64,000 nt of DNA, taken from the NCBI RefSeq assembly GCF_029278605.1, contig NZ_CP119573.1:1550001-1614000 (forward strand). The letters run 5' to 3'. The notes below the pieces were generated by a model, which saw nothing but the letters and a program-made list of their open reading frames with translations, was not told where the DNA came from and ran no database searches. Of this stretch, positions 25,798 through 34,577 are shown piece by piece (position 1 is the stretch's first letter; every line of letters begins with the position of its first letter). The position numbers were made by a program, and so were the translations under genes. Origin of the DNA: Cupriavidus sp. WKF15. Lineage in GTDB: Bacteria; Pseudomonadota; Gammaproteobacteria; Burkholderiales; Burkholderiaceae.

Positions 25798-26472
25798 ATG
25801 TGTGGACGCATCGCGCAATTTAGCCCATTTGAAGTATGGGAAGCCGAACTGGGTGTGCAATGCGTCCACTCGGGAACTAGGCAGAGTTATAACATCGCCC
25901 CCGACGACAGCCCTGTTGTGCTGCACAGACTACGTGATGAAGACGTTACAAGCGCCGAGTGTGTGCATTGGGGTTGTAAGCCATGTCGGCCCTATCCTAC
26001 GCATTTCGTTGTCAACGCACGGGTCGACCGAGTAGCCACAAGTGACTATTTCAAGCCGTTGTGGCGCAGGCGGCGGCGGGTAATTGTCCCCGTGGACGGC
26101 TGGTACGAATGGCCAACGATACAAGGCATCAAGCGGCCACAATATATAAGTCGCAAAGATGGACCATGTTTTCTCGCGGCCTTGGCATATTGGGAGCCCG
26201 GCGCAACGCTTCAACCTGATGGTGCGGGCTTTGTCATCATTACCGATGATGCCAAAGGAGGTCTCACCGACGGCCATGACAGCCGTCCAGTCGTATTACC
26301 GGCCGTCGATGCCTTAGCATGGATGGACCCCGAGCTAACCCCCCGGGGAGCGTCAGTATTGATGCACCACTACCTTCCCATCGAAGCCTTCCAGTGGTGG
26401 GAGGTGAGCTTGGCAGTCGGGAACACGCAGAATGATGGCAAGTGTCTGATACAGAAAGTTGTCAGCGCGTGA
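25798..26472 (+). CDS. yedK: SOS-response-associated peptidase, SRAP/YedK/HMCES family
   Basis: This 224-residue protein begins 'MCGRIAQF', where Met removal exposes the catalytic Cys2 that forms a thiazolidine link to abasic sites in single-stranded DNA. Other conserved elements are 'YNIAPDDSPVVL', 'HFVVNARVDRV' (active-site Asn), 'VPVDGWYEW' (active-site Glu) and 'GHDSRPVVLPAVDALAWM' (active-site His, with R-P instead of R-M-P). Length matches the family. The protein shields abasic sites during replication. It stands alone; the upstream 60 bp carry an AT-rich promoter-like stretch. No LexA box was identified with confidence. Confidence 0.93.
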   Translation: MCGRIAQFSPFEVWEAELGVQCVHSGTRQSYNIAPDDSPVVLHRLRDEDVTSAECVHWGCKPCRPYPTHFVVNARVDRVATSDYFKPLWRRRRRVIVPVDGWYEWPTIQGIKRPQYISRKDGPCFLAALAYWEPGATLQPDGAGFVIITDDAKGGLTDGHDSRPVVLPAVDALAWMDPELTPRGASVLMHHYLPIEAFQWWEVSLAVGNTQNDGKCLIQKVVSA

Positions 26473-27067
26473 GGGCCTCTGCTGAACTCTTCAGGCGACA
26501 GAAGAATGAAGCATCAACGACGCAGTGCGGCTTGCCATGCGCCTTTCAAGGCCGGTCGGCTGCACAGGTGACCTGGCTAAATAATCCATTACCGAAGAGC
26601 GGCGCCGAGCAGTACGAACTGCCCGACCTAAGGGGGATGTGCCGTTGCTACTCCCATGTTTCGAGGATGAAACACCCATCAGGTCCCGATTCGATAGCCC
26701 GTTTCATGAGGAAGCCTTAATCTTCGTGAAATCAAGTAGTTACTGCGATTGGCATTGTTTTCGCTTGGCAATCCACTTGCTACGGCTGGCACACTTTTCC
26801 TTTCAACTACTTGTGGCAGGTGTTCTCCACGGCAGTGAGCGGTGAGCAGGCGAAGCTGGGCCTGGGCCGCATGCCAGGAAAACCTCTCCTGAGGAAGAGC
26901 GACGTACAAGGCCATCGAACTCACAGCACATTCCCCACATCCCCCGCATCTGTGATTGTCGCTAGGGCGGCAGTATTAATCAGCGCCTCCATTCTCTTAG
27001 GCACGAAGCTTCGGCTGGCTGGAGGCAAGGGGACTTACGGTCTCCGCCTTGCAGTTAGGAGGAAAAC
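26473..27067. other. Gap without a supported gene
   Basis: Open frames of 60-95 codons occur here, but none shows a domain, good start or consistent codon pattern. The final 15 bp ('CAGTTAGGAGGAAAAC') form a strong ribosome site for the secreted protein at 27068. Confidence 0.45.
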
Positions 27068-27583
27068 ATGCGGAAAGCATCCACCACTCACATAAGGTTC
27101 GCGCTAGCCTTTGCGATGCTGACGGCGCTTGCGCTACCAGCTTGGGCCCAAAGCCCCCACTTCGTCGGGAAGGTCTCAGCGACGCTGCAGGAGGATGGCG
27201 ACTTGCAAGTATGTTTTAAGGAGGCTGGTCTTGGGAACAATCTGAACATTAACTACGAGGCTACTGCCGACGGCACAGCGACCTACGTTTGTACGAACAA
27301 TGGAGGGCAATGCCCCGATGCCTCCAATAAGATTACGACGAACGGCCCGGTGAGCAAGACTGGAACGTTCAATTCCGGGCAGAATGGCTCCATCAGCCAA
27401 TGCTTGGTGGTTTCGCCGCCGAGTGCTGGCAGCTTCACCTGCCCGGGCGGCCAGACGCTGACTTTGTCGCAAGTCAGCTATTCGGACATCGTGATTACGG
27501 ACACGTCAAATGGCGTCTCCAAGGACGCTACACCCTCTACGATTTCCGCTACGGTGTTTAGGTGCCCAGGACCAAAGCACTAG
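27068..27583 (+). CDS. Secreted protein of unknown function
   Basis: 171 residues. Signal peptide 'FALAFAMLTALALPAWAQ' (cleavage after 'AWA'). The mature chain begins 'SPHFVGKVSATLQEDGDLQV' and includes 'CFKEAGLGNNLNINYEA', 'YVCTNNGGQCPDASNKI', 'SKTGTFNSGQNGSISQ' and 'CPGGQTLTLSQVSYSDIVI'. It has at least six Cys, likely paired in the periplasm. I recall similar exported proteins in Burkholderiaceae and Pseudomonas but know no activity. A very strong Shine-Dalgarno (AGGAGG) precedes the ATG, suggesting high expression. It is monocistronic. Confidence 0.75.
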   Translation: MRKASTTHIRFALAFAMLTALALPAWAQSPHFVGKVSATLQEDGDLQVCFKEAGLGNNLNINYEATADGTATYVCTNNGGQCPDASNKITTNGPVSKTGTFNSGQNGSISQCLVVSPPSAGSFTCPGGQTLTLSQVSYSDIVITDTSNGVSKDATPSTISATVFRCPGPKH

Positions 27584-28722
27584 AGTTCTCTCTTGAAGCG
27601 CATTACGGCGGCTGGATGATGGGGCCAGCCGCCTCAACCTTGACTATTGGGAAACGTTACAAAACTGAAACGAATCCATCTCGGAATCTACGGGAGCTCT
27701 CTTCAGGTGGATACCGCGTTGTCCGCCGCCGCTCCGCTACTAGAAGCGCCTGCGCAAAAAGCCACCTCCCGCTAAAGCGTTTTCCAGGAAGTTATTTTGA
27801 GAATGGATTGCACCCTAAGCAACCCCTCTCAGCGGGATGAACATGGACTTGTACGGTTGAGGGAAGACTGCTACTGATACCGTCCCGGACAACCAAAGAA
27901 AACACATACACCCCGGACACAGAGAAGCAACTAGTCCTTACCCGCACGGATACGAACAGCACTCGAAAATAGCAAACTGCTGCATAACGCTCCCGAGCGG
28001 ATACGAAGAAACTGTCGCGGTGGAAAACAAGGTGCGCATTGCAGATGCAGATGCCCCGTTACCATCATGCCCATGCAGAGCTCGTCATGCAAGGCATGAT
28101 GGACTAGACGATGTAGCGACTGAGGGCACCGCGCGCGAGGGCGGCAGCTGCAGCGATGCACGTGGTTTTTGGAGCAACAGCGCCCACTTGTGTTGAGTTT
28201 TTGGACAAGCGCACTGCCATGCGCGGCGCGTATGCATGAGAATGCGACGCGGTCGCTGATAGCAAGCTGCAGGAGCGGCTATTGGGTTGGCATCCTTAGC
28301 CCACTCCTATTCAAGTGGTGTGCTACGCGGGACATTGAATGCAGCGATTCGGGGGGCGGCTTACGACCTCGCAGGTCGTTGAATTGCCTTGCAGGCCTAG
28401 TTGGGGGGAATCATTGCACGCGAAAGTCTATGCATAGCAGGTGAAACAGCATGCGCCGCCCCGAGTAGGGGTTCCATCTGGATTGGATGTTCTGCGGCGG
28501 CAGATAGAGAACCCCTTGGACTTGACCCTCTTGCGAGGCGCTGGAAATTGGTGGGCTCGAGCCAGACCGGCCCGAATCAACTTCCGTTGCATCTATATTC
28601 CAGTGTCCACGCGGGTGGTCCTCGATGAGTGTAGGCTCTCACGAGCTCTTTTTCTCACTTTCATCGCCACTTATTGAAATGGACATATGGCAGGCATGTG
28701 TCTCGTGTCAAAACGGCCCTGC
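27584..28722. other. Gap with only a PKD-protein remnant
   Basis: Apart from the fragment at 27792-27926, no gene is supported. Frames are short and interrupted on both strands. Scattered coding-like bits near 28000-28160 could be further debris, but I cannot assign them. Confidence 0.45.
27792..27926 (-). pseudogene. PKD-domain protein C-terminal remnant
   Basis: The minus strand reads 'FSVSGVYVFSLVVRDG' then 'SSSLPSTVQVHVHPAER' and ends 'GCLGCNPFSK' with a stop at 27792-27794. This aligns residue by residue with the end of the PKD protein at 33081-33502 ('APGLYVFSLVVRDM', 'GCLGCNPFSK'). No start or upstream PKD strand survives. Confidence 0.65.
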
Positions 28723-29001
28723 CTATTTTTGTTCTGGCGACAGATACCGCTTGCCGCCTTCAATTTGGGGAGCGGTAGTCCCCCCGCCCGTTGTGCTGGA
28801 AGCACTGTTCTCGCCAGGTTGAGCCGCCGCCGCCTTGTCCTTTCTTTTACCAAAGTCGTCGGTCGGTGCTGAGGCTTGGGTGGCGCGTTGCTGCTCGCTT
28901 AATGGAGGTTGGGGCTTGGTCTTGACAGGTTGCGCTAGGCAAGTGTGGTACTGCACGGTCATCAATGCGAGAAGCGCAACATTCCGGATCGCTCTTTTCA
29001 T
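28723..29001 (-). CDS. Small exported low-complexity protein
   Basis: 92 residues from the ATG at 29001 ('MKRAIRNVALLALMTVQYHT'), with a signal peptide ending near 'CLAQ'. The mature part is hydrophilic and probably disordered: 'PVKTKPQPPLSEQQRATQAS', then Lys/Ala, then 'GENSASSTTGGGTTAPQIEG', ending 'YLSPEQK'. A second family member is not seen in the window. Function unknown. The next gene upstream (29026) is only 24 bp away on the same strand, so the two may be cotranscribed. Confidence 0.55.
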   Translation of the reverse strand: MKRAIRNVALLALMTVQYHTCLAQPVKTKPQPPLSEQQRATQASAPTDDFGKRKDKAAAAQPGENSASSTTGGGTTAPQIEGGKRYLSPEQK

Positions 29002-29025
29002 AACAGTCGCCATTGCTGAAAATTG

Positions 29026-29595
29026 CTAGCCGACCAACAACGTGGACCCACTTGCCTTCGCATTGAATACGTGGCACGTATAACTGTCCAGCGTATTTGC
29101 CGCGATTGCCAGAATGATGTCCAGGATGTTTTCTTCACGATAGCCAGCATGCAAGAAGGTCTTGACCTCATTCTCGCTGGGGCGACCGCGATGTATGAAC
29201 ATGGCACGTGTGAAACTGACTAGAGCCCGAAGCCGGGCATCAGCGAGAGGCTTTCCGTGACGGATTGCTGCCACAATTTTTCTGAATGTCTCATTGGGGG
29301 TGCTGGCGCCCTCGGCAGAAGTCAGCTCGTCGTAGTTGCAGCCACTGGCAACCGCAAGTACAAGAAAGACCACTCGTTGTTCGAGCTGCGTGAGTGTTAA
29401 ATCCTGACTCATAGCGCGGCAGCAATTTTGGTACGTGGCAAATAGTGAGGGCGCAACGGCCATGGCGGCATTCATGGTCGGGACGGTTTCCGTCTTATCG
29501 ATTGCCTCGCAATGCGTGTCACTGTCATTGGCGGGCACGGCTTCCCGGCCGGCATCGCAGAGCGAAATGCCGGCACCAGCGAGCATGTTCTTCAT
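29026..29595 (-). CDS. AhpD/carboxymuconolactone-decarboxylase-like protein lacking the redox Cys pair
   Basis: 189 residues. The fold markers of the peroxidase-related AhpD-like family are present: 'LFATYQNCCRAMSQ', 'LTLTQLEQRVVFLVLAVASG', 'LADARLRALVSFTRAMFIHR', 'FLHAGYREENILDIILAIA' and 'NTLDSYTCHVFN'. Normally 'xxCxYCxxxH' follows the first conserved helix; here it is 'GCNYDELTSA', so the second Cys and the His of the active site are gone while the first Cys remains. The protein may have lost peroxidase activity. The start could be the ATG at 29595 or one at 29475. Confidence 0.7.
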   Translation of the reverse strand: MKNMLAGAGISLCDAGREAVPANDSDTHCEAIDKTETVPTMNAAMAVAPSLFATYQNCCRAMSQDLTLTQLEQRVVFLVLAVASGCNYDELTSAEGASTPNETFRKIVAAIRHGKPLADARLRALVSFTRAMFIHRGRPSENEVKTFLHAGYREENILDIILAIAANTLDSYTCHVFNAKASGSTLLVG

Positions 29596-29659
29596 AGCGC
29601 AAGTCCTGGTTGGGTGGTTGCTGCCTGGTCTCTGCTTGTGTCAATCGGTAATGAGCCGC

Positions 29660-29905
29660 TCACAAGGCAAGACAGCCGGCAATCATCCTCGGGACTGGAG
29701 GCGGAAACACGCGCCAGCATCCGTCATCGTGCCGAAAGAAGAACAACGCGCGCAACCCGGCCGGTTGCGCGCTCTCGACGCATACGTAGCGTCGTCGACC
29801 TGAGATGGTGCGACTGAATTCAACTACGCGGACCGATGCCGTGGAACCAGGCGCGAGCCATTTCTCGACCTGGAAACGCAGCGACTGCTCGTTCGTGCCC
29901 TTCAT
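29660..29905 (-). CDS. Small hypothetical protein
   Basis: 81 residues from the ATG at 29905. The chain is coherent: 'SLRFQVEKWLAPGSTASVRV', 'VEFSRTISGRRRYVCVES', 'LRALFFFRHDDGCWRVFPP'. It looks like a small alpha/beta protein with basic surface; I do not recognise a named family. It lies 64 bp upstream of the AhpD-like gene on the same strand and may be cotranscribed with it. Confidence 0.55.
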   Translation of the reverse strand: MKGTNEQSLRFQVEKWLAPGSTASVRVVEFSRTISGRRRYVCVESAQPAGLRALFFFRHDDGCWRVFPPPVPRMIAGCLAL

Positions 29906-30334
29906 GACCCCTCCAACATCCCAATGCTTTCTCTTTGCCGCGCTTATTGGGTCAACAACCGTCTTGGCCCTGGGGCGAAGGTGCCCGTGCGAGCCGATGC
30001 ACGGCAATGCACTTCATGACACCTACGCTTCGCGGTCGAATCTTGAGGGACAACTCTATGCCATAAACTGCCGCCGTGCGTAATTTTTTTTGGGGGAGTG
30101 AAATAGCAACAGCCGAAGGGCAGGAGGCTGCTCGCGCTTCTCTGGGATTGGGCAGAAGCCGAGCTCGTGGCCTGGGCTCAGAGCTCGGCAAGCGTCCAGC
30201 GAAGGAATTAAAAATCGTTTATGTCAGGACTAAGGCGCTCAGCCTTGTCGCTACCGTAGGCGGCGGCCACGGCCTCAAGCGGCGAAGCGGAGGCAACTCA
30301 TCAGCATGGCTCCGAATGAGCCGGTACGAGCGCC
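29906..30334. other. Gap without a supported gene
   Basis: No convincing frame. A run 'AATTTTTTTTGGGGG' near 30079 follows a short GC stem and could act as a weak terminator. Otherwise I see nothing in it. Confidence 0.4.
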
Positions 30335-30979
30335 TCAGCTAAGGCCCGTTACCGCGTTCAATGCTGCGTCGAGGATTGTTTCGGGTGGCAACGGCTGATT
30401 CGGGAATCGGAATCTCTTTCGAAGCGCGCCTGCTGCGTAGTCGACACCATAGCAATCGATGCCGAGTACGCGCACACCAGCTGGCACAATGCGTGAGACT
30501 TCCCGCACAAGATTGGCCTCAGTCTCTCCGGACAATTGGTCAACAAGGCACAGGTCAGCTTTATCCAGCCATCCCATCCGTCCGAGGCCCTCAATGAATC
30601 GGACTTTACTTGTGCTCAATCGGAAGAACATGAAGTCCAGCGCCAACAGTTGCTCCGTCCCTGGCTCATAGCGCAGGTAACGAGCAAGAAACGCAGAACT
30701 TGGTTCGAACCGCTCAGCATCGCCGACAACCGTCAGCCGGCGTGCAGTCTGAACGTCGGTGGCATCAGGTTGCAGCACTGACAAGCTCACCCTCGAATCC
30801 GTGAGCAAATTCTTAGTGTGCTCTGCCAAGGCGCTGATACAGACTACCGGACAATGGGCTTCGTCTGGAACATATTGCACCACAGTTGCATAGGGGTAAC
30901 CAGGCAGGGTCACTGAGTGGGTGGCCAGCGTGCCAAAAGCGGCTTCGTGTAGGAGATGGATGACGTGTCCAACAGACAT
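30335..30979 (-). CDS. HugZ-like split-barrel protein (pyridoxamine-phosphate-oxidase fold)
   Basis: 214 residues. The N-terminal ~140 residues match the FMN/heme-binding split barrel: 'LHEAAFGTLATHSV', 'GYPYATVVQYVPDEAHCPVV', 'ISALAEHTKNLLTDSRVSLS', 'RRLTVVGDAERF' and 'FFRLSTSKVRFIEGLGRMGW'. The C-terminal ~70 residues fit a DUF2470-like domain ('VREVSRIVPAGVRVLGIDCY', 'GVDYAAGALRKRFRFPNQPL'). HugZ-type proteins oxygenate or bind heme; others bind FMN. No heme-uptake gene lies nearby, so the ligand is uncertain. It is monocistronic, and the start is supported by the conserved first helix. Confidence 0.85.
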   Translation of the reverse strand: MSVGHVIHLLHEAAFGTLATHSVTLPGYPYATVVQYVPDEAHCPVVCISALAEHTKNLLTDSRVSLSVLQPDATDVQTARRLTVVGDAERFEPSSAFLARYLRYEPGTEQLLALDFMFFRLSTSKVRFIEGLGRMGWLDKADLCLVDQLSGETEANLVREVSRIVPAGVRVLGIDCYGVDYAAGALRKRFRFPNQPLPPETILDAALNAVTGLS

Positions 30980-31039
30980 TCTTCACACCGTTCTCTGGTC
31001 AACCGCATCTCGACGATGTCTGGTGCGACGCGGCACTTT

Positions 31040-31483
31040 CTATCCTAGCTCACATCTCATGCAAAGCGCTGATGTTCGAGCTGCACGCTGGACAGCTGGC
31101 AATAACTTGACTTCCTGTGGCACTTCTTCAGTCGCGACGAGCGAGAATCCCCAGCGAGCGAAGTACGCAGGAGCCACCGTAGAGAAAATATAGGCATCAT
31201 GAGCTTCTGTGCCGCGAGCCCGCATCAATAGTATTTCAACCAGGCGCGTTGCGATGCCGTTGTCTCGGTATGCTGGCTCAACTGCGACTGAGCGGATGAG
31301 CACATGCGAGCCGTGATATTCCGCTGCCGCACATCCAACAATGCCGTCTTCATATATCGCAACTTGGAAGTCTTCAATTAACTCATAGGTATCGGAGGTG
31401 GGGAGGCTGCATTGCTCAAGCAATGCAGCAATGTGATGCCAATCTGAACGAAGGGCCGAGCGCAAAACAATGTCGGTCAGCAT
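31040..31483 (-). CDS. GNAT acetyltransferase, ArsN2-like (copy 2)
   Basis: 147 residues from the ATG at 31483 ('MLTDIVLRSALRSDWHHIAA'). It has the complete small-GNAT order: 'LLEQCSLPTSDTYELIEDFQ', 'VAIYEDGIVGCAAAEYHG', 'LIRSVAVEPAYRDNGIATRL' (acetyl-CoA pyrophosphate loop R-D-N-G-I-A), 'AYIFSTVAPAYFARWGFSLV' and the ArsN2-like ending 'EEVPQEVKLLPAVQRA'. This is the best preserved of three paralogues in the window and the most likely to be active. Substrate unknown. Confidence 0.85.
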   Translation of the reverse strand: MLTDIVLRSALRSDWHHIAALLEQCSLPTSDTYELIEDFQVAIYEDGIVGCAAAEYHGSHVLIRSVAVEPAYRDNGIATRLVEILLMRARGTEAHDAYIFSTVAPAYFARWGFSLVATEEVPQEVKLLPAVQRAARTSALCMRCELG

Positions 31484-31662
31484 GATGATGTGTCTCCTGC
31501 GTGCGTCCTCTTCTGCCGAGAAGTCTGCGTCGCACATCTAATAATACTGAAGGCAATTATGTTGCCCTCGTTGTATGACAGTCCGGTGGTTATGCAACCT
31601 CAGATAGACCGTTCAGTAAGACTATCATCGAACAAGGGGAGCTCGTCTGCAAGTGATTGTGA

Positions 31663-32139
31663 TTGAGCTTCCCTGCACCGTGTCTACCGTGCGCAGCCGG
31701 ATGGTGCCTGAGGATTCGCGCTGCCGGGTCGGCAGACGTGGAAGCAATCTCGCAGGTGCTCCATTCCTGCGGTTTGCAGGGCAGCGACATTGACCCCTCG
31801 GCGGGCCTCTGCAGCCTGGCTGTCCTAGGTGAAAAGGTAATTGGCTGCGCCTGTGGCGAAATGTGTGGAGAGACGGTCATCATTCAAGCCGCTGCGGTTC
31901 TAGGTGAGTACAGGGGGCATCAGGTTGCTACGCATCTTGTTAGGGCCATCTTGATGCGTGCCCGCGCAACCGGCTGCACGAGGGCTGCGGTGCTCACGTC
32001 AGAGCATCCCGCGTTCTTTGCTCGCTTTGGTTTCACGCTCACCGCGTTGGACGGCATGCCACAGAGGATGAAGCTGTCCAAGGAATTCCTTCGGCGCTTT
32101 GGCGCAAGGACGCACTACATGTGCCGTCATCTCGACTGA
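31663..32139 (+). CDS. GNAT acetyltransferase, ArsN2-like (copy 3)
   Basis: Up to 158 residues; homology begins at 'LRIRAAGSADVEAISQVLHS' (about residue 16), before which the sequence is unconserved and starts with TTG. The true start may be disturbed: a better initiation context ('GTGTCTACCGTGCGC') is in another frame at 31680. Core motifs are present: 'SCGLQGSDIDPSAGLCSLAV', 'LGEKVIGCACGEMCGETVI', 'YRGHQVATHLVRAILMRARA', 'HPAFFARFGFTLTALDGMPQ' and 'RMKLSKEFLRRFGA'. It diverges from the copy at 31040-31483 with a 179-bp gap. Possible N-terminal frameshift. Confidence 0.7.
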   Translation: MSFPAPCLPCAAGWCLRIRAAGSADVEAISQVLHSCGLQGSDIDPSAGLCSLAVLGEKVIGCACGEMCGETVIIQAAAVLGEYRGHQVATHLVRAILMRARATGCTRAAVLTSEHPAFFARFGFTLTALDGMPQRMKLSKEFLRRFGARTHYMCRHLD

Positions 32140-32381
32140 TTTCCATAGCGACTAACGAGTACCTTGGTGCTGATAACAGCGGCGCTGGCTACTCTCGGCG
32201 ACGTGAGGAAATCTCAGCGCCAGAATTTGGCGGTAGCCTTCCCCTCTGCTTGCAGCTGAGTCCATGTCAAGGCCGGTAGCTGAACATGACCTTCCAGCAC
32301 TTGGCCGATGTGCTCGCACGACCAAGGAGGCCGCAGGCCGCATGTAGTTGGTCTGTTTACCGAGGGGGAAATAGGATGTCG

Positions 32382-32699
32382 CTATAGGTTCTGAGAGACG
32401 AGCCTGTCGGCGTCCGCCATCAATCGTCGACCCTGTTCCCTGATTCGCTGGTGAGTGAGCGGCGAAACCTCGAAGACCCCGCAAGATAAGCGTAGCCTTC
32501 TCAAACCTCGTGAAGTGCGCTGAAATATGAAATCAATCTCGCTCTCGGGAAAGTCGCCAAGGTTGTGGTATGCCATTCGCATTCTCTCCTGGTAGGCTTT
32601 CCGCTCGACCTCGGTCAGAGCGACCACACTAGCCAGCAGGGACCGCGAATGCCATTGTAGCCAGCGCCGTCTCCACGGCCCATAGTTCTCATCCATCAT
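32382..32699 (-). CDS. Small hypothetical protein
   Basis: 105 residues from the ATG at 32699 ('MMDENYGPWRRRWLQWHSRS'). It is helical and rich in Arg, Glu and aromatic residues: 'VVALTEVERKAYQERMRMAY', 'NLGDFPESEIDFIFQRTSRG', 'VFEVSPLTHQRIREQGRRLM'. I do not recognise a family. Sequence and start context look genuine. Nothing around it suggests a function. Confidence 0.5.
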   Translation of the reverse strand: MMDENYGPWRRRWLQWHSRSLLASVVALTEVERKAYQERMRMAYHNLGDFPESEIDFIFQRTSRGLRRLRLSCGVFEVSPLTHQRIREQGRRLMADADRLVSQNL

Positions 32700-33080
32700 C
32701 GACCCCTGCTTTGAAATCGCTCGTCTACACGCTGAAGCATTCAAAGGCCTCGATACGTGTGTGGCATATTCTGTAAAAACATCATAGTGTGAGATGAACT
32801 GTCTCACAACGGAGTGTGGAACACAGCGCCTCCTACCAAAAAGGGGGTAGGCTGTGCCCGTACGTCGAACTTTCGAACTCAAGAGTCCAACGCGCGCAGC
32901 CGATAGAGAAGAATTTGCAGGGGATTGGTATGAGGGCGGAGGAGGTACTTTTTTGAAGGAGATGCCACGAAGCGTCTGGAGTCGGACGTTCTCGAAGCGG
33001 TCGTCACTGCGATGCGGTATAACAAAAAAATGGTGACGCTAGTTCGCCAATGATGAACCCCGGGGGTAGGTGCTATGACT
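32700..33080. other. Gap without a supported gene
   Basis: No coherent frame. Bases 32750-32830 are AT-rich and could contain the promoter of the minus-strand small protein. Confidence 0.4.
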
Positions 33081-33502
33081 TCATTTCGAGAACGGATTGC
33101 ACCCCAGGCAACCACCATCCGCAGGCAGGACATTGACTTCTACCGTGGGGGGAGGCTGCTGACGTTCATGTCCCTGACCACAAGGGAAAACACGTAAAGT
33201 CCTGGCGCAGACGGTGTGAAGCTTGGGCTGACTGTCATCACACCCGTCAGTGTCACGGTGGCTGGGCCAGAGAGTTGTGACCACGCGTACGTCAACGGTT
33301 TCTGAGGGGAGGCCGGGGCATAGCTCCTTCGGCCATCGAGTACGATGCGGTCACCGACTTCGCCTTCCCGGTTGGAACCTGCATTCGCTATTGGCACGGA
33401 GATGCCCTCCAGTAAGATAGTGCCGGCGAGGGTTGTTGCACTCGTCAGCGCACCTATCACGAGAGCCAGCGCGCCAAGCCATGAAGGTTGAAGTCGATGC
33501 AA
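33081..33502 (-). pseudogene. Exported single-PKD-domain protein, frameshifted near the end
   Basis: A signal peptide ('MHRLQPSWLGALALVIGALT', then 'SATTLAG') leads into a PKD/Ig-like domain: 'PIANAGSNREGEVGDRIVLD', 'GRRSYAPASPQKPLTYAWSQ', 'LSGPATVTLTGVMTVSPSFT', 'PGLYVFSLVVRDM'. In the starting frame translation ends at 33140 after 'SSLPPR'. In the neighbouring frame the expected last strand continues 'PPTVEVNVLPADGGCLGCNP' 'FSK' and stops at 33081. The shift lies in the C-run of 'CCTCCCCCCAC' (minus strand). It is a paralogue of the remnant at 27792. PKD domains mediate polysaccharide or protein contacts at the cell surface. Confidence 0.7.
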
Positions 33503-33616
33503 AGTTATTCTTCCTCTCGGAAGGCGGGTAAAGGTTCACCGGCCCTGCCGTCAAGGTTGCCTTCAAGCGGGCGCGGCCAGGAGCCAGGCCCAAGTCCGTT
33601 CTACCTCTTGCTGCTC

Positions 33617-34170
33617 TCAGTCCCTGTGTCTGTAGTTGAGCGTTGCCGGGGCGCTCTTTTCTAAAGATTAAGTACCACGGATTCAGGAGGGCGCCACCAG
33701 CGGTGTTGGCCGGCACGATGACATCGCAAGCCTTTGTCTTGATGTTGCAACGCCGCAGCTGTCCTGCCGTCAAAGGGTTCTGGCCATTACTTGAGATGGG
33801 AATGAACAGGTTGCCTCCGGGCCCAAAAAGGATTGCATCCGCGAAGGCTCTAGGTTGGGGTGGTGTCCACAACTCGAGCTTGTCACGCTGGGCGCCAGTC
33901 TTGCCATCAAGTTGGAGGATTTTATCGGTGTCGCTCGCATCCGCTCGTAAGCTGGTGACCCACAGATTGCCTGAGCTATCAAAGACTAACCCGTTAGGTC
34001 GATGTAGGTTCGGAACAGTTGCAGTGGATGCGAATACATCGACAAGAGTCTTCGTGCTGGCATTGAAACGCAAGATGTAGCCGACCACGGGGTCAAAGTG
34101 TGGGTCTGATGGGTCGAGGCAACGTTCGGAGGGACATTTCGACTGAGGGAAAAGACGGCTAACGCTCTAG
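33617..34170 (-). pseudogene. SMP-30/NHL-type beta-propeller protein fragment, frameshifted
   Basis: The minus strand encodes propeller blades: 'SKCPSERCLDPSDPHFDPVV', 'GYILRFNASTKTLVDVFAST', 'LHRPNGLVFDSSGNLWVTSL', 'ILQLDGKTGAQRDKL' and 'FADAILFGPGGNLFIPISSN'. The frame is closed by a stop just upstream of 34170 and has no start of its own. Near the C-terminus the sense shifts frame after 'NPWYLIFRK', where the neighbouring frame gives 'SAPATLNYRHRD' and a stop at 33617. It is thus truncated at the 5' end and frameshifted at the 3' end. It lies just upstream of the PKD gene on the same strand, so both may descend from one secreted-protein operon. Confidence 0.65.
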
Positions 34171-34568
34171 GGGTCGGGGTTGCTCGTTGGACCGATGTTG
34201 TACCGGCAGCCCCAGACTATCTTTAGTGGAGACGCATCAACGTCATGTTTTGCCTCCGGCACCACTGCCAACGGGATTCGAGTCGTTGCGCTAGCAGGCG
34301 GAGGCGTGTGACAGCAGGCGGCTGCAAGAGTGGCTTTGGGGGTGGTACTCTTCGCTCACCCCGATACAACGGGTTGCATTGGGGGCACTTTGAACGCAGC
34401 TGCACGCAGAACTCCACTGCCGGCCTCCAAAGTTGTCAGTTGGTCACGGGTGGAGTGAAGAAAGGTAGGCGTTAGCGAAGGCGAGGTATTTTCTGCGCCC
34501 GCTCTGCGCAGACCTCGTCCATTTCCTTGGAAGAGCGCGGAGAGAACATGGTCTCCTAGCGCTAGGCC
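34171..34568. other. Gap left of the IS256 element
   Basis: No gene supported. It may contain the lost 5' part of the beta-propeller gene, but no consistent frame was found. Confidence 0.35.
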
Positions 34569-34577
34569 CCGGATGCA
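34569..34577. repeat. 9-bp target-site duplication, left copy
   Basis: 'CCGGATGCA' directly abuts the left inverted repeat of the IS256 element and is repeated exactly at 35944-35952. IS256-family elements make 8-9 bp duplications, so this marks a clean insertion. Confidence 0.9.
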
